From Paracoccaceae bacterium (GTDB taxonomy: Bacteria > Pseudomonadota > Alphaproteobacteria > Rhodobacterales > Rhodobacteraceae), in assembly GCA_027484915.1 (NCBI GenBank), contig JAIXSA010000093.1, positions 1-46,720 on the forward strand: a stretch of DNA of 46,720 bases. Reading direction: 5' to 3'. The first letter of the stretch is position 1. Each line of letters opens with the position of its first letter. Shown piece after piece: positions 20,155-29,339 of the stretch. Made by a program: the position numbers and the translations under genes. The notes below the pieces were generated by a model, which saw only the letters and a list, made by a program, of their open reading frames with translations, ran no database searches and was not told the DNA's origin.

Positions 20155-22491
20155 TCAGAACTTGGTCGAGACCGTAAGGTCGAAGGACTGTTCCCTGTCG
20201 TCGTCTTCCTTCTTGACCGCCCGGCTGAAGTTGAAGCGCAGGGGCCCGATCGGCGTGGTCCAGAACACCGAAACGCCGACTGAAGCGCGCGGCTTGAAGC
20301 TGTCGTCCACCGCACCACCGCCGTCGTTGTCCAGGCTCCAGACCGAGCCGACGTCCATGAACGCCCCGCCGGTGATGCCGTATTCTTCGGGCAGGCCCAG
20401 TGGGAAATCGGCTTCGAACCGCGCAACGGCAAAGAAGTTGCCGCCAAGCGCATCATCATTTGACGACGCAAGGTCACGCGGCCCGATCCCGTTCGGCTCG
20501 AAGCCTCGGATCTTGCCATTGCCGAAGAAGCGGTCGGTCACGCGGGTCGAGTAGTCGCCAAGCGAGGTGATCGCCCCACCCTCGAAGATCGCGCGCAGCG
20601 TGACTTCCTCGTTCGCGACCTTGGTCTCGGCCAGTGCAAGGGCTGTGGTCTTGATGTACTCGGCGTCCCCACCGAGGCCCGCGTAGTCCTGACTGAAGCG
20701 CAACAGGACGCCGCCCTTCGGATTAAGCCCAGTGATCCGGTTGTCGAATTCGTAGGTGTAGCCAAGCGAGAACGTCTTTTCCGAACCGCGTGCCACTTCA
20801 TCGGCGACGATCAATGAATCGCCCGAATAGTTGCTGAGCAGGTCTTCGGAGGCGCTGACCCGCACGTTCAGGTCCGACTGTTCGCCCAAGGGGAAACCGA
20901 TGCCGGTGGTGAAGCCGATGTTGCGGGTGTCGTAGGACGCATAGTCGGATTCCGAGGTCCGGTAGAACCCGCCAATGTTGAAGCTAAGTTCACGGCCCAA
21001 AAGTGCGGGCTCGCTGAAGCTGAAGCTGGAGTTCTGGTTGGATGCGGCGGTCGAAACCGAGAGCGACAACCGCTGGCCGCGTCCAAGGAAGTTCGATTCC
21101 GAAAAGCCGACGTTCACCCCGGTGCCAGATGCGACCGAGTAGCTCAGTCCGAAAGACAACGAGCCGGTCGGCTGTTCTTCGACATCGACGTTGACGACCA
21201 CCTGATCGGGTGCCGAGCCCTGGTCGGCGTTCACCTGTGCGTCGGCAAAGAAGCCAAGCGCACGGATCCGTTCGGCGGCCTGACGGATCTCGCGCTGGTT
21301 GAAGGGGTCACCTTCCACAGAGCGGAACTGGCGACGTATCACCTGGTCCAGCGTCGTCGTGTTGCCCTCGATGTCGATGCGTTCGACAAAAATCCGCTCT
21401 CCGCGCACAATGGCAAATTGGACATCGACCACCTGGCCGGCCGGATTGCGCGTGATGCGCGGCTCGACGCGGATGAAGTTCAGCCCCTTCTTCAGAGCCA
21501 GCGTCTCCATCCGGGTGATGTTGTTGTCGATCAGAAGCGGGCTGTAGGTCTGTCCGGCGCGGATCTTCTGGACCGCCTCGAATTCGGCCGCATCCAGACC
21601 CTCGACCTCGGATAAAGTAGAAATCTTGCCGATCTCGTAGGACACCCCCTCGCGCACGGTGAAGGTGACGAAGGTCGCATCACGTTCGCGGGACAGTTCC
21701 GCGCTTGCATCCAGCACCTGGAAGTCGATGAAGCCACGCGACAGGTAGAAGTCGGTCAGAACCTTCTTGTCCAGTTCCAGCCGTTCGGCGACGTAGGTGT
21801 CACGCTGGATCAGGTTGCGCAGCAAACCGGCCTGCTTCGTCTCAAGGATCTGGCGCAGGCGGCGGTCGCTGAAGGCCTTGTTGCCGGTGAACGAGATACG
21901 CTCGTTCTCGACCACCCGGCCTTCGGTGATCTCGAACACCAGGTCCACGCGGTTGTCGCTGCGGCGGATGATCTTCGGCGTGACGCTGGCAGCCAGGCGG
22001 CCCGAGACCCGGTAGGCCTCTGCAATAGCGGCGGCATCGGATTCGGCCTGGGCGGGCGAATAGACCCGGCGCGACTGCGACATGATGAGTTCGGACAACT
22101 TCTCGTCCTTAAGCCGCTTGTTTCCCTCGATGCTGATGACGTTGATGATCGGATATTCGACCACCCGTATCACCAGGGTCGATCCCTGCGGCACAAGCTC
22201 TACCGACTCGAACAGTCCCGAGTTCATGATGCGCTGATACGCGTCGTTCAGACCCCCTGCCGAGACCTCGGCCCCGCGGCTGATTCCGGCATAGTTCAGG
22301 ATGGTTGCGGTATCGACCCGCTCATTGCCTTCGATGGTCACGTTCGAAAACGAGAAAGATTGCGCGAACACCGGAGTAAGCAATGGGACCGAAGTCGTTG
22401 CTGCACCAAGGAAAACCGCTGTCGCCAGCAGACGCGCCCTTGACGTGGCCCGGAACGACCGACCTTTGGCCGTGTTTTGGGTCATCCGCAT
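20155..22491 (-). CDS. bamA: Outer membrane protein assembly factor BamA
   Basis: BamA is the Omp85 barrel that inserts beta-barrel proteins into the outer membrane. The 778-residue protein has a signal sequence (to about residue 43) and five POTRA repeats; the first runs FSFSNVTIEGNERVDTATILNYAG and later ones include FVERIDIEGNTTTLDQVIRRQF. The C-terminal barrel from about residue 440 contains the conserved loop 6 region (IRGFEPNGIGPRD, a VRGF-like motif) and ends in FDLTVSTKF with a terminal aromatic. GAGGA precedes the ATG at 22491. A perfect DnaA-box sequence lies 77 bases upstream. It sits between rseP and skp in the envelope cluster. Confidence 0.97.
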   Translation of the reverse strand: MRMTQNTAKGRSFRATSRARLLATAVFLGAATTSVPLLTPVFAQSFSFSNVTIEGNERVDTATILNYAGISRGAEVSAGGLNDAYQRIMNSGLFESVELVPQGSTLVIRVVEYPIINVISIEGNKRLKDEKLSELIMSQSRRVYSPAQAESDAAAIAEAYRVSGRLAASVTPKIIRRSDNRVDLVFEITEGRVVENERISFTGNKAFSDRRLRQILETKQAGLLRNLIQRDTYVAERLELDKKVLTDFYLSRGFIDFQVLDASAELSRERDATFVTFTVREGVSYEIGKISTLSEVEGLDAAEFEAVQKIRAGQTYSPLLIDNNITRMETLALKKGLNFIRVEPRITRNPAGQVVDVQFAIVRGERIFVERIDIEGNTTTLDQVIRRQFRSVEGDPFNQREIRQAAERIRALGFFADAQVNADQGSAPDQVVVNVDVEEQPTGSLSFGLSYSVASGTGVNVGFSESNFLGRGQRLSLSVSTAASNQNSSFSFSEPALLGRELSFNIGGFYRTSESDYASYDTRNIGFTTGIGFPLGEQSDLNVRVSASEDLLSNYSGDSLIVADEVARGSEKTFSLGYTYEFDNRITGLNPKGGVLLRFSQDYAGLGGDAEYIKTTALALAETKVANEEVTLRAIFEGGAITSLGDYSTRVTDRFFGNGKIRGFEPNGIGPRDLASSNDDALGGNFFAVARFEADFPLGLPEEYGITGGAFMDVGSVWSLDNDGGGAVDDSFKPRASVGVSVFWTTPIGPLRFNFSRAVKKEDDDREQSFDLTVSTKF

Positions 22492-22567
22492 GTTGCATCC
22501 TCGCCGCAGTGTTCTGTTTCCGGATAGCTATCGGGAAAGCCAAGCTTTGTCAAAAGCCTGCGGTCAC

Positions 22568-22576
22568 TGTGGATAA
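22568..22576 (-). promoter_or_regulatory. DnaA-box sequence upstream of bamA
   Basis: TGTGGATAA on the plus strand is TTATCCACA on the bamA strand, a perfect consensus DnaA box. It lies in the 159-base gap between rseP and bamA, about 77 bases before the bamA start. No cluster of boxes or AT-rich unwinding region is present, so this is not an origin. Confidence 0.4.
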
Positions 22577-22650
22577 CTTTGCAAGATGTTGTGGCCCAAG
22601 GCATTCCGGCGGCAGATCGGAGATGACCTAACCCGCCCCGGACAGAGGCT

Positions 22651-23979
22651 TCAGGTGCAAAGAAGATCCCGGCTGAGCCCGAAAAGCATGATGGTAAGCA
22701 CCACACTTAGTCCGACAGTCGTCAAGATGCGCAAGGCGCGGTCAGAGGGCGCCCTGCGCGTCACCGCCTCATAGGCGTGGAACACCAGATGGCCACCGTC
22801 CAGCACCGGGATCGGGAACAGGTTCAGAAGCCCGACGCCAAAGGACAGAATCGCAAGCATCCCGATGAAGCTTTCCAGCCCGTTGCGCGCCGCATCTCCC
22901 GCCGTTTCAGCCATGCCGATGGCACCCGACAGGTTGCAGCTGGAAATCGCACCCTGGATCATGTGCGAGAGGCCCGAAAAGGTGGTCGTGGTCATCAACC
23001 ACATGCTGCTGGCCGCACCCGTGGCGGCCTCCCACGGGCCGACGCTGCGCACCGCAGGCTCGAAGAACATGCCAGAGTAGAGGCCCAGAAGGTAGCGTTC
23101 GGTGAAACCGCCGTTGCCGTCGTCCACCGTCCGGATGCGCGGGGAAAGTGCTACCTCGAACGTCGCGCCATCACGCCAGACGGTCAGCGGAACGGGCTGG
23201 CCCTTGCTGGCACCGACGATCTCGGGCAACTGGTCAAAGTAGCGGACATCCTGCCCGCCCGCCTTCAGGATGATATCCCCCTCGCGGATGCCGGCGTCCA
23301 TCGCGGCCGAACGGATCTGCACCTCCCCGACGACGGCCGCCAGCGGATGCGGACCCTTGACCGTCAATTCCTGGTCGCCGCGCCGCACGGTGTAGGCAAG
23401 TTCGCCCTGGCCCTTCAGCCCCTCGGTCACGGAACGGAACGTCGCCCAATCGGCTGTCGGTTGCCCGTCAACCGCAAGGATCACGTCACCGGACTGCAGG
23501 CTCGGCCCCTCGAACGGGAAAGCGCGAAGACTGCCCACCGTCGGTTCCTCACGCGGAATGCCCATCGCCAAGGTCAGTCCGATCAGCAGGACGAAGGTCA
23601 GGATGAAGTTGAAGACCGGCCCCGCCGCCACGGTCGCCGAACGCGCCCAAAGCGGCGCTCCGGCCATCGTATGCCGCCGCTCCTCCACGCTCATCCCCGA
23701 GAGCTTGTTCTGCCGGACCGAGCTGGCATCGGCGTCGCCGAGGAATTTCACGTAGCCGCCGAAGGGAATTGCTGCGAACTGCCAGCGCGTGCCCCGCTTG
23801 TCCGTGCGGCTGAACAGCACCGGGCCGAAGCCCACAGAGAAGACCTCGGAATGGATGCCGGACCAGCGACCCACGATGTAGTGGCCGTATTCATGGACAA
23901 AAACGATCACCGAAAGTGCGACGATGAAGAACACAAGGGTCCAAGCCGTGCCGCCAAGCGCCGCCACAATCGCTTCCAT
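22651..23979 (-). CDS. rseP: RIP site-2 metalloprotease RseP
   Basis: RseP is an intramembrane zinc protease that cuts membrane-anchored anti-sigma factors and leftover signal peptides. The 442-residue product has the zinc site HEYGH at residues 29-33 in the first membrane span. PDZ domains follow in the periplasmic loop (for example PTVGSLRAFPFEGPSLQSGDVILAVDGQP). The C-terminal LNLFPIPVLDGGHL motif supplies the third zinc ligand. The ATG at 23979 overlaps the dxr stop by one base (TGATG), with GGAGAG upstream. A GTG one codon earlier is possible. No rpoE/rseA genes are in the window, so its substrates here are unknown. Confidence 0.96.
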   Translation of the reverse strand: MEAIVAALGGTAWTLVFFIVALSVIVFVHEYGHYIVGRWSGIHSEVFSVGFGPVLFSRTDKRGTRWQFAAIPFGGYVKFLGDADASSVRQNKLSGMSVEERRHTMAGAPLWARSATVAAGPVFNFILTFVLLIGLTLAMGIPREEPTVGSLRAFPFEGPSLQSGDVILAVDGQPTADWATFRSVTEGLKGQGELAYTVRRGDQELTVKGPHPLAAVVGEVQIRSAAMDAGIREGDIILKAGGQDVRYFDQLPEIVGASKGQPVPLTVWRDGATFEVALSPRIRTVDDGNGGFTERYLLGLYSGMFFEPAVRSVGPWEAATGAASSMWLMTTTTFSGLSHMIQGAISSCNLSGAIGMAETAGDAARNGLESFIGMLAILSFGVGLLNLFPIPVLDGGHLVFHAYEAVTRRAPSDRALRILTTVGLSVVLTIMLFGLSRDLLCT

Positions 23980-25175
23980 CACCGCTCTCCTGCCTGCCGG
24001 CGGGCGATTGCGTCCGCCCGTTCATTTGCCCGTATCCGTGCCAGATGGTCCGCGGCCTGCACATCCTCAAGGGTCATGGCGTCATTTTCGTGGCCAAGAT
24101 CGGGATCAAGCAGGGCCAGGGTCTCTTCGACCACGCCAGCCATGTCCATGAAGCCGATGCCGCCTGCAAGGAAATGGTCCAGCGCCACCTCCTTTGCCGC
24201 GTTGAAGGCCGCCCCCGCCAGGCCGCGCCGCGCCATGACCTCGCGCGCAAGGCGCAGAGCGGGATAGCGGGCAAGGTCCGGCGCCCGGAAGGTCATCTTG
24301 CCAACCTGCGCCAGGTCAAGCCGCGCCACGGGAAGGTGCGACCGTTCCGGCCAGTTCAGCGCATAGCCGATCGAATGGCGCATGTCGGGGGCGCCCATAT
24401 GGGCCATGATCGCGCCGTCGCGGTAGCCGACCATCGAGTGGATCAGGCTTTCGGGGTGGATGATGACTTCGATCTGGTCCGGGACGACGCCAAAGTATTC
24501 GCGCGTCTCGATGACCTCCAGCGCCTTGTTGAACATGCTGGCCGAATCGATGGTGATCCTTTGTCCCATCGCCCAGTTCGGGTGCGCCAGAGCCTCTTTC
24601 ACTGTCGCCCGCGCCAGCTGCTCCAGCGGCCAGTCGCGCAAGGCGCCGCCGCTTGCGGTCAGGATGATCCGCTCCACCGCCGCGATGTCCTCGCCCACGA
24701 GGGCCTGGAAGATCGCCGAATGTTCGCTGTCCACGGGCAGGATGCGCGCCTTGTGCCGCGCCGCTTCGGCCATCAGCAAGGGGCCTGCCGTCACCAGCGA
24801 TTCCTTGTTCGCCAAAGCCAGGGTCGCCCCGTGGCGCAGCGCCCGGAACCCCGGCTCCAACCCGGCCGCGCCGACGATGCTGCTCATCACCCAGTCCGCT
24901 GGACGCTCCGCCGCCTCGACAATGGCTGTGGTCCCTGCCGCCGCCAAAACCCCAGTGCCTGCCAGCCGCTCGCGCAGTTCCGCCAGGCCCGTCGCATCGG
25001 CACAAACCGCCACCTCGGCCCGAAGCGTCCGCGCCATTTCGGCCAAACGGGCGATGTTGCGGCCCCCGGTCAGCGCCACGACCCGGAACGCCTCGGCTCC
25101 CCCCGCGCGCTGCAGCAGGTCCACCGTCTGCTCACCGATGGACCCCGTAGCCCCGAAGATCGACAGACTGCGCAA
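23979..25175 (-). CDS. dxr: 1-deoxy-D-xylulose 5-phosphate reductoisomerase
   Basis: Dxr (IspC) converts DXP to methylerythritol phosphate with NADPH, the committed step of the non-mevalonate isoprenoid pathway. The 398-residue protein has the NADPH-binding start SLSIFGATGSIGEQTVDLL, the metal/substrate block PVDSEHSAIFQAL, and the flexible-loop region RDWPLEQL with downstream SASMFNKALEVIETREYFGV. It starts with TTG at 25175, which matches the family N-terminus; GGGGG in the end of cdsA may serve as ribosome binding site. It lies three bases after the cdsA stop and overlaps rseP by one base. Confidence 0.97.
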   Translation of the reverse strand: MRSLSIFGATGSIGEQTVDLLQRAGGAEAFRVVALTGGRNIARLAEMARTLRAEVAVCADATGLAELRERLAGTGVLAAAGTTAIVEAAERPADWVMSSIVGAAGLEPGFRALRHGATLALANKESLVTAGPLLMAEAARHKARILPVDSEHSAIFQALVGEDIAAVERIILTASGGALRDWPLEQLARATVKEALAHPNWAMGQRITIDSASMFNKALEVIETREYFGVVPDQIEVIIHPESLIHSMVGYRDGAIMAHMGAPDMRHSIGYALNWPERSHLPVARLDLAQVGKMTFRAPDLARYPALRLAREVMARRGLAGAAFNAAKEVALDHFLAGGIGFMDMAGVVEETLALLDPDLGHENDAMTLEDVQAADHLARIRANERADAIARRQAGER

Positions 25176-25178
25176 CCG

Positions 25179-25982
25179 TCAGCCCCCGAACAGACCGTGG
25201 ACCGGGGCCACGAGGCCAAGCGCCAGGACCAGAACCACCGCGCCGATCAGCGCGTCGAAGCGGTCCAGAACTCCGCCGTGCCCAGGGATGAGGTTCGAGG
25301 CGTCCTTGACCCCGGCCCGCCGCTTGACCCAGCTTTCGGCGATGTCGCCCATCTGCCCGGCAAAGGCCACGAGCGCTGACAGCGGCACAAGAAGCCAGCT
25401 TGCGCCTGCCGCCAGCACCATCACCACGCCGACCAGCGCCGCGCCGATCCAGCCCGCCACCGTGCCCGACCAGGTCTTTTTCGGGCTGACCCGTTCCCAG
25501 AACTTCGGCCCACCCAGCATGCGTCCCGCGAAATAGCCCAGAACGTCGGACGCGACCACGACTGCCACCAGCCACAGGATCACCGTCCCGCCAGCCTCGC
25601 GCAGGTCCACCAGACCATAGCCTGCCAGCATGATCGCCAGCGCATAGCCCCCCGCCAATCGCCGGTCGCGCCGAGGCGTCAGGATCAGCGCCACCGAGGG
25701 CACCACCAGGAACAGCGCCGCCACATCGATCTTCAGGACCAGCGCCGCCACAAGTGCCGCAGACGCCGCCACAGCCAGCGTCACAGGGGATCGCCGCCGC
25801 GACGGAGCAGTCATCGTCGCCAATTCCCAGATCATCACGCCGGTCAGCACCACCACCAACGCGGCAAAGGCCATGCCACCCAGCCAGATCTCCAGCGCGC
25901 CCACCGCGACCATGACGATGGCCGACAGCACGCGCGTGCGCAGGTCGGCCCATCTGCCCGACGGCGCGGGCGTCGGATCCAT
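25179..25982 (-). CDS. cdsA: Phosphatidate cytidylyltransferase CdsA
   Basis: CdsA makes CDP-diacylglycerol from phosphatidic acid and CTP, the precursor of all phospholipids. The 267-residue protein is a multi-span membrane enzyme (about seven to eight spans). The C-terminal family signature reads SPKKTWSGTVAGWIGAALVG followed by AGQMGDIAESWVKRRAGVKDASNLIPGHGGVLDRFDALIGA, with the conserved metal-binding aspartates. The ATG at 25982 overlaps the uppS stop by one base (TGATG). Length is typical. Confidence 0.96.
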   Translation of the reverse strand: MDPTPAPSGRWADLRTRVLSAIVMVAVGALEIWLGGMAFAALVVVLTGVMIWELATMTAPSRRRSPVTLAVAASAALVAALVLKIDVAALFLVVPSVALILTPRRDRRLAGGYALAIMLAGYGLVDLREAGGTVILWLVAVVVASDVLGYFAGRMLGGPKFWERVSPKKTWSGTVAGWIGAALVGVVMVLAAGASWLLVPLSALVAFAGQMGDIAESWVKRRAGVKDASNLIPGHGGVLDRFDALIGAVVLVLALGLVAPVHGLFGG

Positions 25983-26716
25983 CACCGCAGCACCCCGCCG
26001 AACCGCCGTTCGCGGTTGGAAAAGCGCTGGACGATGGCCGCAAGCTCGTCAGGGCCGAAGTCGGGCCAGAGCGTCTCGGAGAATTCGTATTCGGAATAGG
26101 CCGCCTGCCACGGCAGGAAATTCGAAGTCCGCGTCTCGCCGCTGGTGCGGATCACCAGGTCGGGGTCAGGCAGCCCGCCGGTGTCCAGACGTTCGGCAAA
26201 AGCCGCTTCGGAAACGTGGCGCGGATCGAGAAGCCCCTGCGCGGCAGCCTCGGCGATCTTGCGCACGGCCCTCAGGATCTCGTCCCGGCCGCCGTAATTG
26301 ATCGCGACCGTCAGGTTCAGCCGGTCAAGGCCCGCTGTCCGCGCCTCGATCCCGGCCATCATGCGCTGCAGTTTCGGGTCCAGGCGGCTGCGGTCGCCGA
26401 TGAAGCGCATCCGGACCCCGGCCTTTGCCAGTCGATCAGCCTCACGCTCGATATACCGGGCGAAAATCGCCATAAGGCCAAGGACTTCTTCAGTGGACCG
26501 CTTCCAGTTCTCGGTCGAAAAGGCATAAAGCGTCAGCCACTTGATCCCCAGGTCCGGCGCGACGTTGACGATCTCGCGCACTCGTTCGGCGCCCTTGCGG
26601 TGGCCCACCAGACGCGCCCAGCCCCGGTTCGTGGCCCAACGACCGTTGCCGTCCATAATGATCGCCAGGTGGTTCACAGGTCGCATCGCGACACCCACCT
26701 GCAAGTCCTTCGACAA
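25982..26716 (-). CDS. uppS: Undecaprenyl diphosphate synthase
   Basis: UppS condenses farnesyl diphosphate with isopentenyl diphosphate units to make the C55 lipid carrier for peptidoglycan and other glycans. The 244-residue product has the HLAIIMDGNGRWA active-site block (catalytic D22), the YAFSTENWKR block, and the C-terminal DLVIRTSGETRTSNFLPWQAAYSEYEF block. The start is a TTG at 26716 preceded by a strong GGAGGAG; the ATG at 26686 has no good ribosome binding site. It is transcribed after frr and before cdsA, with 22 bases to frr. Confidence 0.96.
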   Translation of the reverse strand: MSKDLQVGVAMRPVNHLAIIMDGNGRWATNRGWARLVGHRKGAERVREIVNVAPDLGIKWLTLYAFSTENWKRSTEEVLGLMAIFARYIEREADRLAKAGVRMRFIGDRSRLDPKLQRMMAGIEARTAGLDRLNLTVAINYGGRDEILRAVRKIAEAAAQGLLDPRHVSEAAFAERLDTGGLPDPDLVIRTSGETRTSNFLPWQAAYSEYEFSETLWPDFGPDELAAIVQRFSNRERRFGGVLR

Positions 26717-26738
26717 TCGCCACTCCTCCGACTGCAGG

Positions 26739-27305
26739 TCAGACCTGCATGATCTCTGCCTGCTTGGCCTCCAGCGCCCGATCGACGGCGGCGATCGCCT
26801 TGTCCGTCAACTCCTGCACCTCGTCAGACCAGAACTTCTGGTCATCCTCGCCCATGCCCTGCGCCTTGGCCTTCTTGATCTGGTCCATTCCGTCGCGCCG
26901 CACGTTGCGAATCGCAACCTTGGCGGCTTCGGCATATTGGGCTGCAACTTTGGTCAATTCACGGCGGCGTTCCTCGTTCAGTTCGGGGATCGGCAGCCGG
27001 ATCAGAGGACCGTCGGTGATCGGGTTGATGCCAATGCCGCTTTCGCGGATCGCCTTCTCGACCTTCGAGATCATGCCCTTGTCCCAGACGTTGATCACGA
27101 CCATCCGCGGTTCGGGGACGTTCACCGTGCCAAGCTGGTTGATCGGTGTCATCTGTCCGTAAGCCTCAACCTGGATCGGCTCGACGATGGAGGCCGAGGC
27201 CCGTCCCGTCCGCAAGCTGGCGAATTCCGTCTTCAGCGCCGCCATGGCGCCATCCATCCGGCGCTGGATGGCATCGGTGTCGATCTCGATCTCTTCATGA
27301 GCCAT
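26739..27305 (-). CDS. frr: Ribosome recycling factor
   Basis: Frr, with EF-G, splits the post-termination ribosome. The 188-residue product is close to the usual 185 residues. The conserved blocks are [35 protein letters not shown], then [41 protein letters not shown], then [29 protein letters not shown] precedes the ATG. It is separated from pyrH by 179 bases, so it probably has its own promoter; that gap also contains a small hairpin. Confidence 0.97.
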   Translation of the reverse strand: MAHEEIEIDTDAIQRRMDGAMAALKTEFASLRTGRASASIVEPIQVEAYGQMTPINQLGTVNVPEPRMVVINVWDKGMISKVEKAIRESGIGINPITDGPLIRLPIPELNEERRRELTKVAAQYAEAAKVAIRNVRRDGMDQIKKAKAQGMGEDDQKFWSDEVQELTDKAIAAVDRALEAKQAEIMQV

Positions 27306-27439
27306 ATGCCTGCTCCTTCATTCCCCTGCGGGTGTCCCGCCCCGCGATTTTGCGCTCTATAGCAGAGCGTCGGCGGCCCGGTATAGGCCAAAGCTCCTGA
27401 CCTGCGCGACCCGAAGGCAACGGGCGTTGCATGAAACAT

Positions 27440-27461
27440 CGTCTCTCCGCGCGTAGAGACG
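27440..27461. other. Small hairpin between pyrH and frr
   Basis: CGTCTCT (27440-27446) and AGAGACG (27455-27461) form a perfect 7-base inverted repeat with an 8-base loop. No T-run follows on either strand, so it is not a clear terminator. It lies 24 bases after the pyrH stop codon. Confidence 0.3.
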
Positions 27462-27484
27462 CAAGGAAGACATAAGAAAGACAG

Positions 27485-28207
27485 CTAGTCCTGGACCCGG
27501 GTATAGGTCCCCTGCCCCGCCAGAATCCCCCGGAAGCCGCCCGGCTCGTCCAGCGAGAAGACGATGATCGGAAGGTTGTTGTCGCGGGCAAGCGCAATGG
27601 CTGTGGCATCCATCACGCCCAGATGCTTCTCCAGCACCTCATCGTAGGTCACATGGTCGTATCGCTTGGCGTCGGCGTGCTTCTTCGGGTCCTTGTCATA
27701 GACCCCGTCGACCTTGGTACCCTTAAAGATCGCCTGACAGGCCATCTCGGACGCCCGCAGCGTCGCTGCCGTGTCGGTAGTGAAGTAGGGATTGCCGGTT
27801 CCCGCCGCGAAGATGCAGACCCGCTTCTTCTCCAGGTGCCGCACGGCACGGCGGCGGATGTAGGGTTCGCAGACCTGGTCCATCGGGATTGCTGAAATGA
27901 CCCGGGTGAAGACGCCAATCGCCTCAAGCGCCGACTGCATCGCAAGGGCGTTCATCACGGTGGCCAGCATTCCCATGTAGTCGGCCGTCGTCCGCTCCAT
28001 CCCCTGCGCGCTGCCTTGCAGGCCGCGGAAGATGTTGCCGCCGCCGATCACCATGCAGATCTCGACGCCCAGGTCGCGGACAGACTTCACCTCTTGCGCG
28101 ATCCGCGCGACCGTCGGGGGGTGCAGGCCATAGCCCTGGTCGCGCATCAGCGCCTCGCCCGAGATCTTCAGCATCACGCGGGTGTATTTGGTGGCTGTCT
28201 CCGGCAT
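27485..28207 (-). CDS. pyrH: UMP kinase PyrH
   Basis: PyrH phosphorylates UMP to UDP in pyrimidine nucleotide synthesis. The 240-residue product starts [21 protein letters not shown] and carries the amino-acid-kinase motifs: [10 protein letters not shown], then [18 protein letters not shown], then [19 protein letters not shown], and [14 protein letters not shown] chose the ATG at 28207, preceded by AGGGG; the frame stays open far upstream on this strand, but that part is antisense to miaA. It heads the pyrH-frr-uppS envelope and translation cluster. Confidence 0.97.
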   Translation of the reverse strand: MPETATKYTRVMLKISGEALMRDQGYGLHPPTVARIAQEVKSVRDLGVEICMVIGGGNIFRGLQGSAQGMERTTADYMGMLATVMNALAMQSALEAIGVFTRVISAIPMDQVCEPYIRRRAVRHLEKKRVCIFAAGTGNPYFTTDTAATLRASEMACQAIFKGTKVDGVYDKDPKKHADAKRYDHVTYDEVLEKHLGVMDATAIALARDNNLPIIVFSLDEPGGFRGILAGQGTYTRVQD

Positions 28208-28297
28208 GGGACCCCTGCATTTCGTTTTGTGTTTGGACTGGGCCGCAAAATGTCGCAAAACCGCGGCGGGTTCAACAGGCGATCGGGCGGGGTTCGA

Positions 28298-29170
28298 ATG
28301 CGGATCGACGGGATATCGCGGGAGGCCCCCGTGCTTCTGGCGGGCCCCACCGCCAGCGGCAAATCGGCCCTGGCGATGGAGCTTGCAGCACGGGACGGAC
28401 GCTTGATCGTAAATGCCGATGCGCTGCAAGTCTATGGAAACTGGCGCGTCCTGACGGCCCGACCCAGCCCGTCTGACGAGGCTGCGTTGCCCCATGAGCT
28501 GTATGGCCACATCGCCCGGGACGCGCCCTATTCCGTCGGCCACTGGCTGCGAGAACTGGACGCGCTGCTGGGCCGGCCCGTAGTGATCGTGGGCGGAACA
28601 GGCCTGAATTTCAGCGCCTTGATCCGAGGGCTGGCCGAGATCCCCGAGGTTCCACAGTCTGTCCGGGCCGAGGCCGACGCACGCCGCGCGGCGGAGGGGC
28701 ATGCCTCCCTTCTGGCCGAGCTTGACCCTCCCACTGCGGCCCGGATCGACCGGCTGAACCCCGTCCGCATCCAGCGCGCCTGGGAGGTCCTGCGTGCAAC
28801 CGGGCGCGGGCTTGCCAGTTGGCAGGACGCTACACCCGCGCCCCGCCTGCCTCTGGGCCAGGTCGAAGCGCTGGTCCTGGTCCCCGAGGTTGCCTGGCTG
28901 AACGACCGCATCGACCGACGCTTTCGCCAGATGCTCACCGACGGTGCGCTGGAAGAAGCGCGGGCGAACCTGCCAGAATGGGACCCGCACCTCCCGTCTT
29001 CGAAGGCCATTGGCGGGCCGGAGCTGATCGCACACCTGCGGGGCGAACTGACGTGGGCCGCGGCTGCGGACGCCGCCACGCTCGCCAGTCGGCAATACGC
29101 CAAGCGGCAGCGGACCTGGTTCAGATCGAACATGAAGGATTGGCGACAGGTTTCGCTTCCAGGACAGTGA
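28298..29170 (+). CDS. miaA: tRNA dimethylallyltransferase MiaA
   Basis: MiaA adds an isopentenyl group to adenosine-37 of tRNAs reading codons that start with U. The 290-residue product has the P-loop [15 protein letters not shown] near residue 12, and [20 protein letters not shown]-like residues in place of the enteric DSMQVYRG block, a pattern I associate with Rhodobacterales. [17 protein letters not shown] and the C-terminal [14 protein letters not shown] and [12 protein letters not shown] blocks follow. I placed the start at ATG 28298; another in-frame ATG lies at 28250. It is divergent from pyrH with 90 bases between starts. Confidence 0.94.
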   Translation: MRIDGISREAPVLLAGPTASGKSALAMELAARDGRLIVNADALQVYGNWRVLTARPSPSDEAALPHELYGHIARDAPYSVGHWLRELDALLGRPVVIVGGTGLNFSALIRGLAEIPEVPQSVRAEADARRAAEGHASLLAELDPPTAARIDRLNPVRIQRAWEVLRATGRGLASWQDATPAPRLPLGQVEALVLVPEVAWLNDRIDRRFRQMLTDGALEEARANLPEWDPHLPSSKAIGGPELIAHLRGELTWAAAADAATLASRQYAKRQRTWFRSNMKDWRQVSLPGQ

Positions 29171-29201
29171 CTTGCACGCCATAGTTGCGGCGACTTTCCG
29201 C

Positions 29202-29210
29202 TTATCCACA
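29202..29210 (+). promoter_or_regulatory. DnaA-box sequence between miaA and the AraC gene
   Basis: TTATCCACA, a perfect DnaA box, lies in the 169-base gap after miaA, 130 bases before the AraC-type gene. GTGGACAA at 29233-29240 is a weak second candidate. It is a single site, not an origin. Confidence 0.35.
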
Positions 29211-29339
29211 GGCTTTTACACAGAATAATGGAACGTCGGTGGACAACTCTGCGCCGAATCCGCGAAATTCGCTTGGGTCGGCCTGCAGCGCCTGCTTTAC
29301 TTGTCCGGCCAGCGCCTCTGCCACAGGACATGTCCCTGA

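Noticed and set aside
22492-22650. Possible replication origin because of a DnaA box
   Set aside because: Only one box, no AT-rich unwinding region, and neighbouring genes are not those usually found at origins.
27440-27461. Terminator after pyrH
   Set aside because: The hairpin is short and no T-run follows on either strand, so it is listed only as a hairpin.
28208-29209. Long upstream extension of the pyrH reading frame on the minus strand
   Set aside because: The extension is antisense to miaA; pyrH has a good start at 28207 that matches the family N-terminus.
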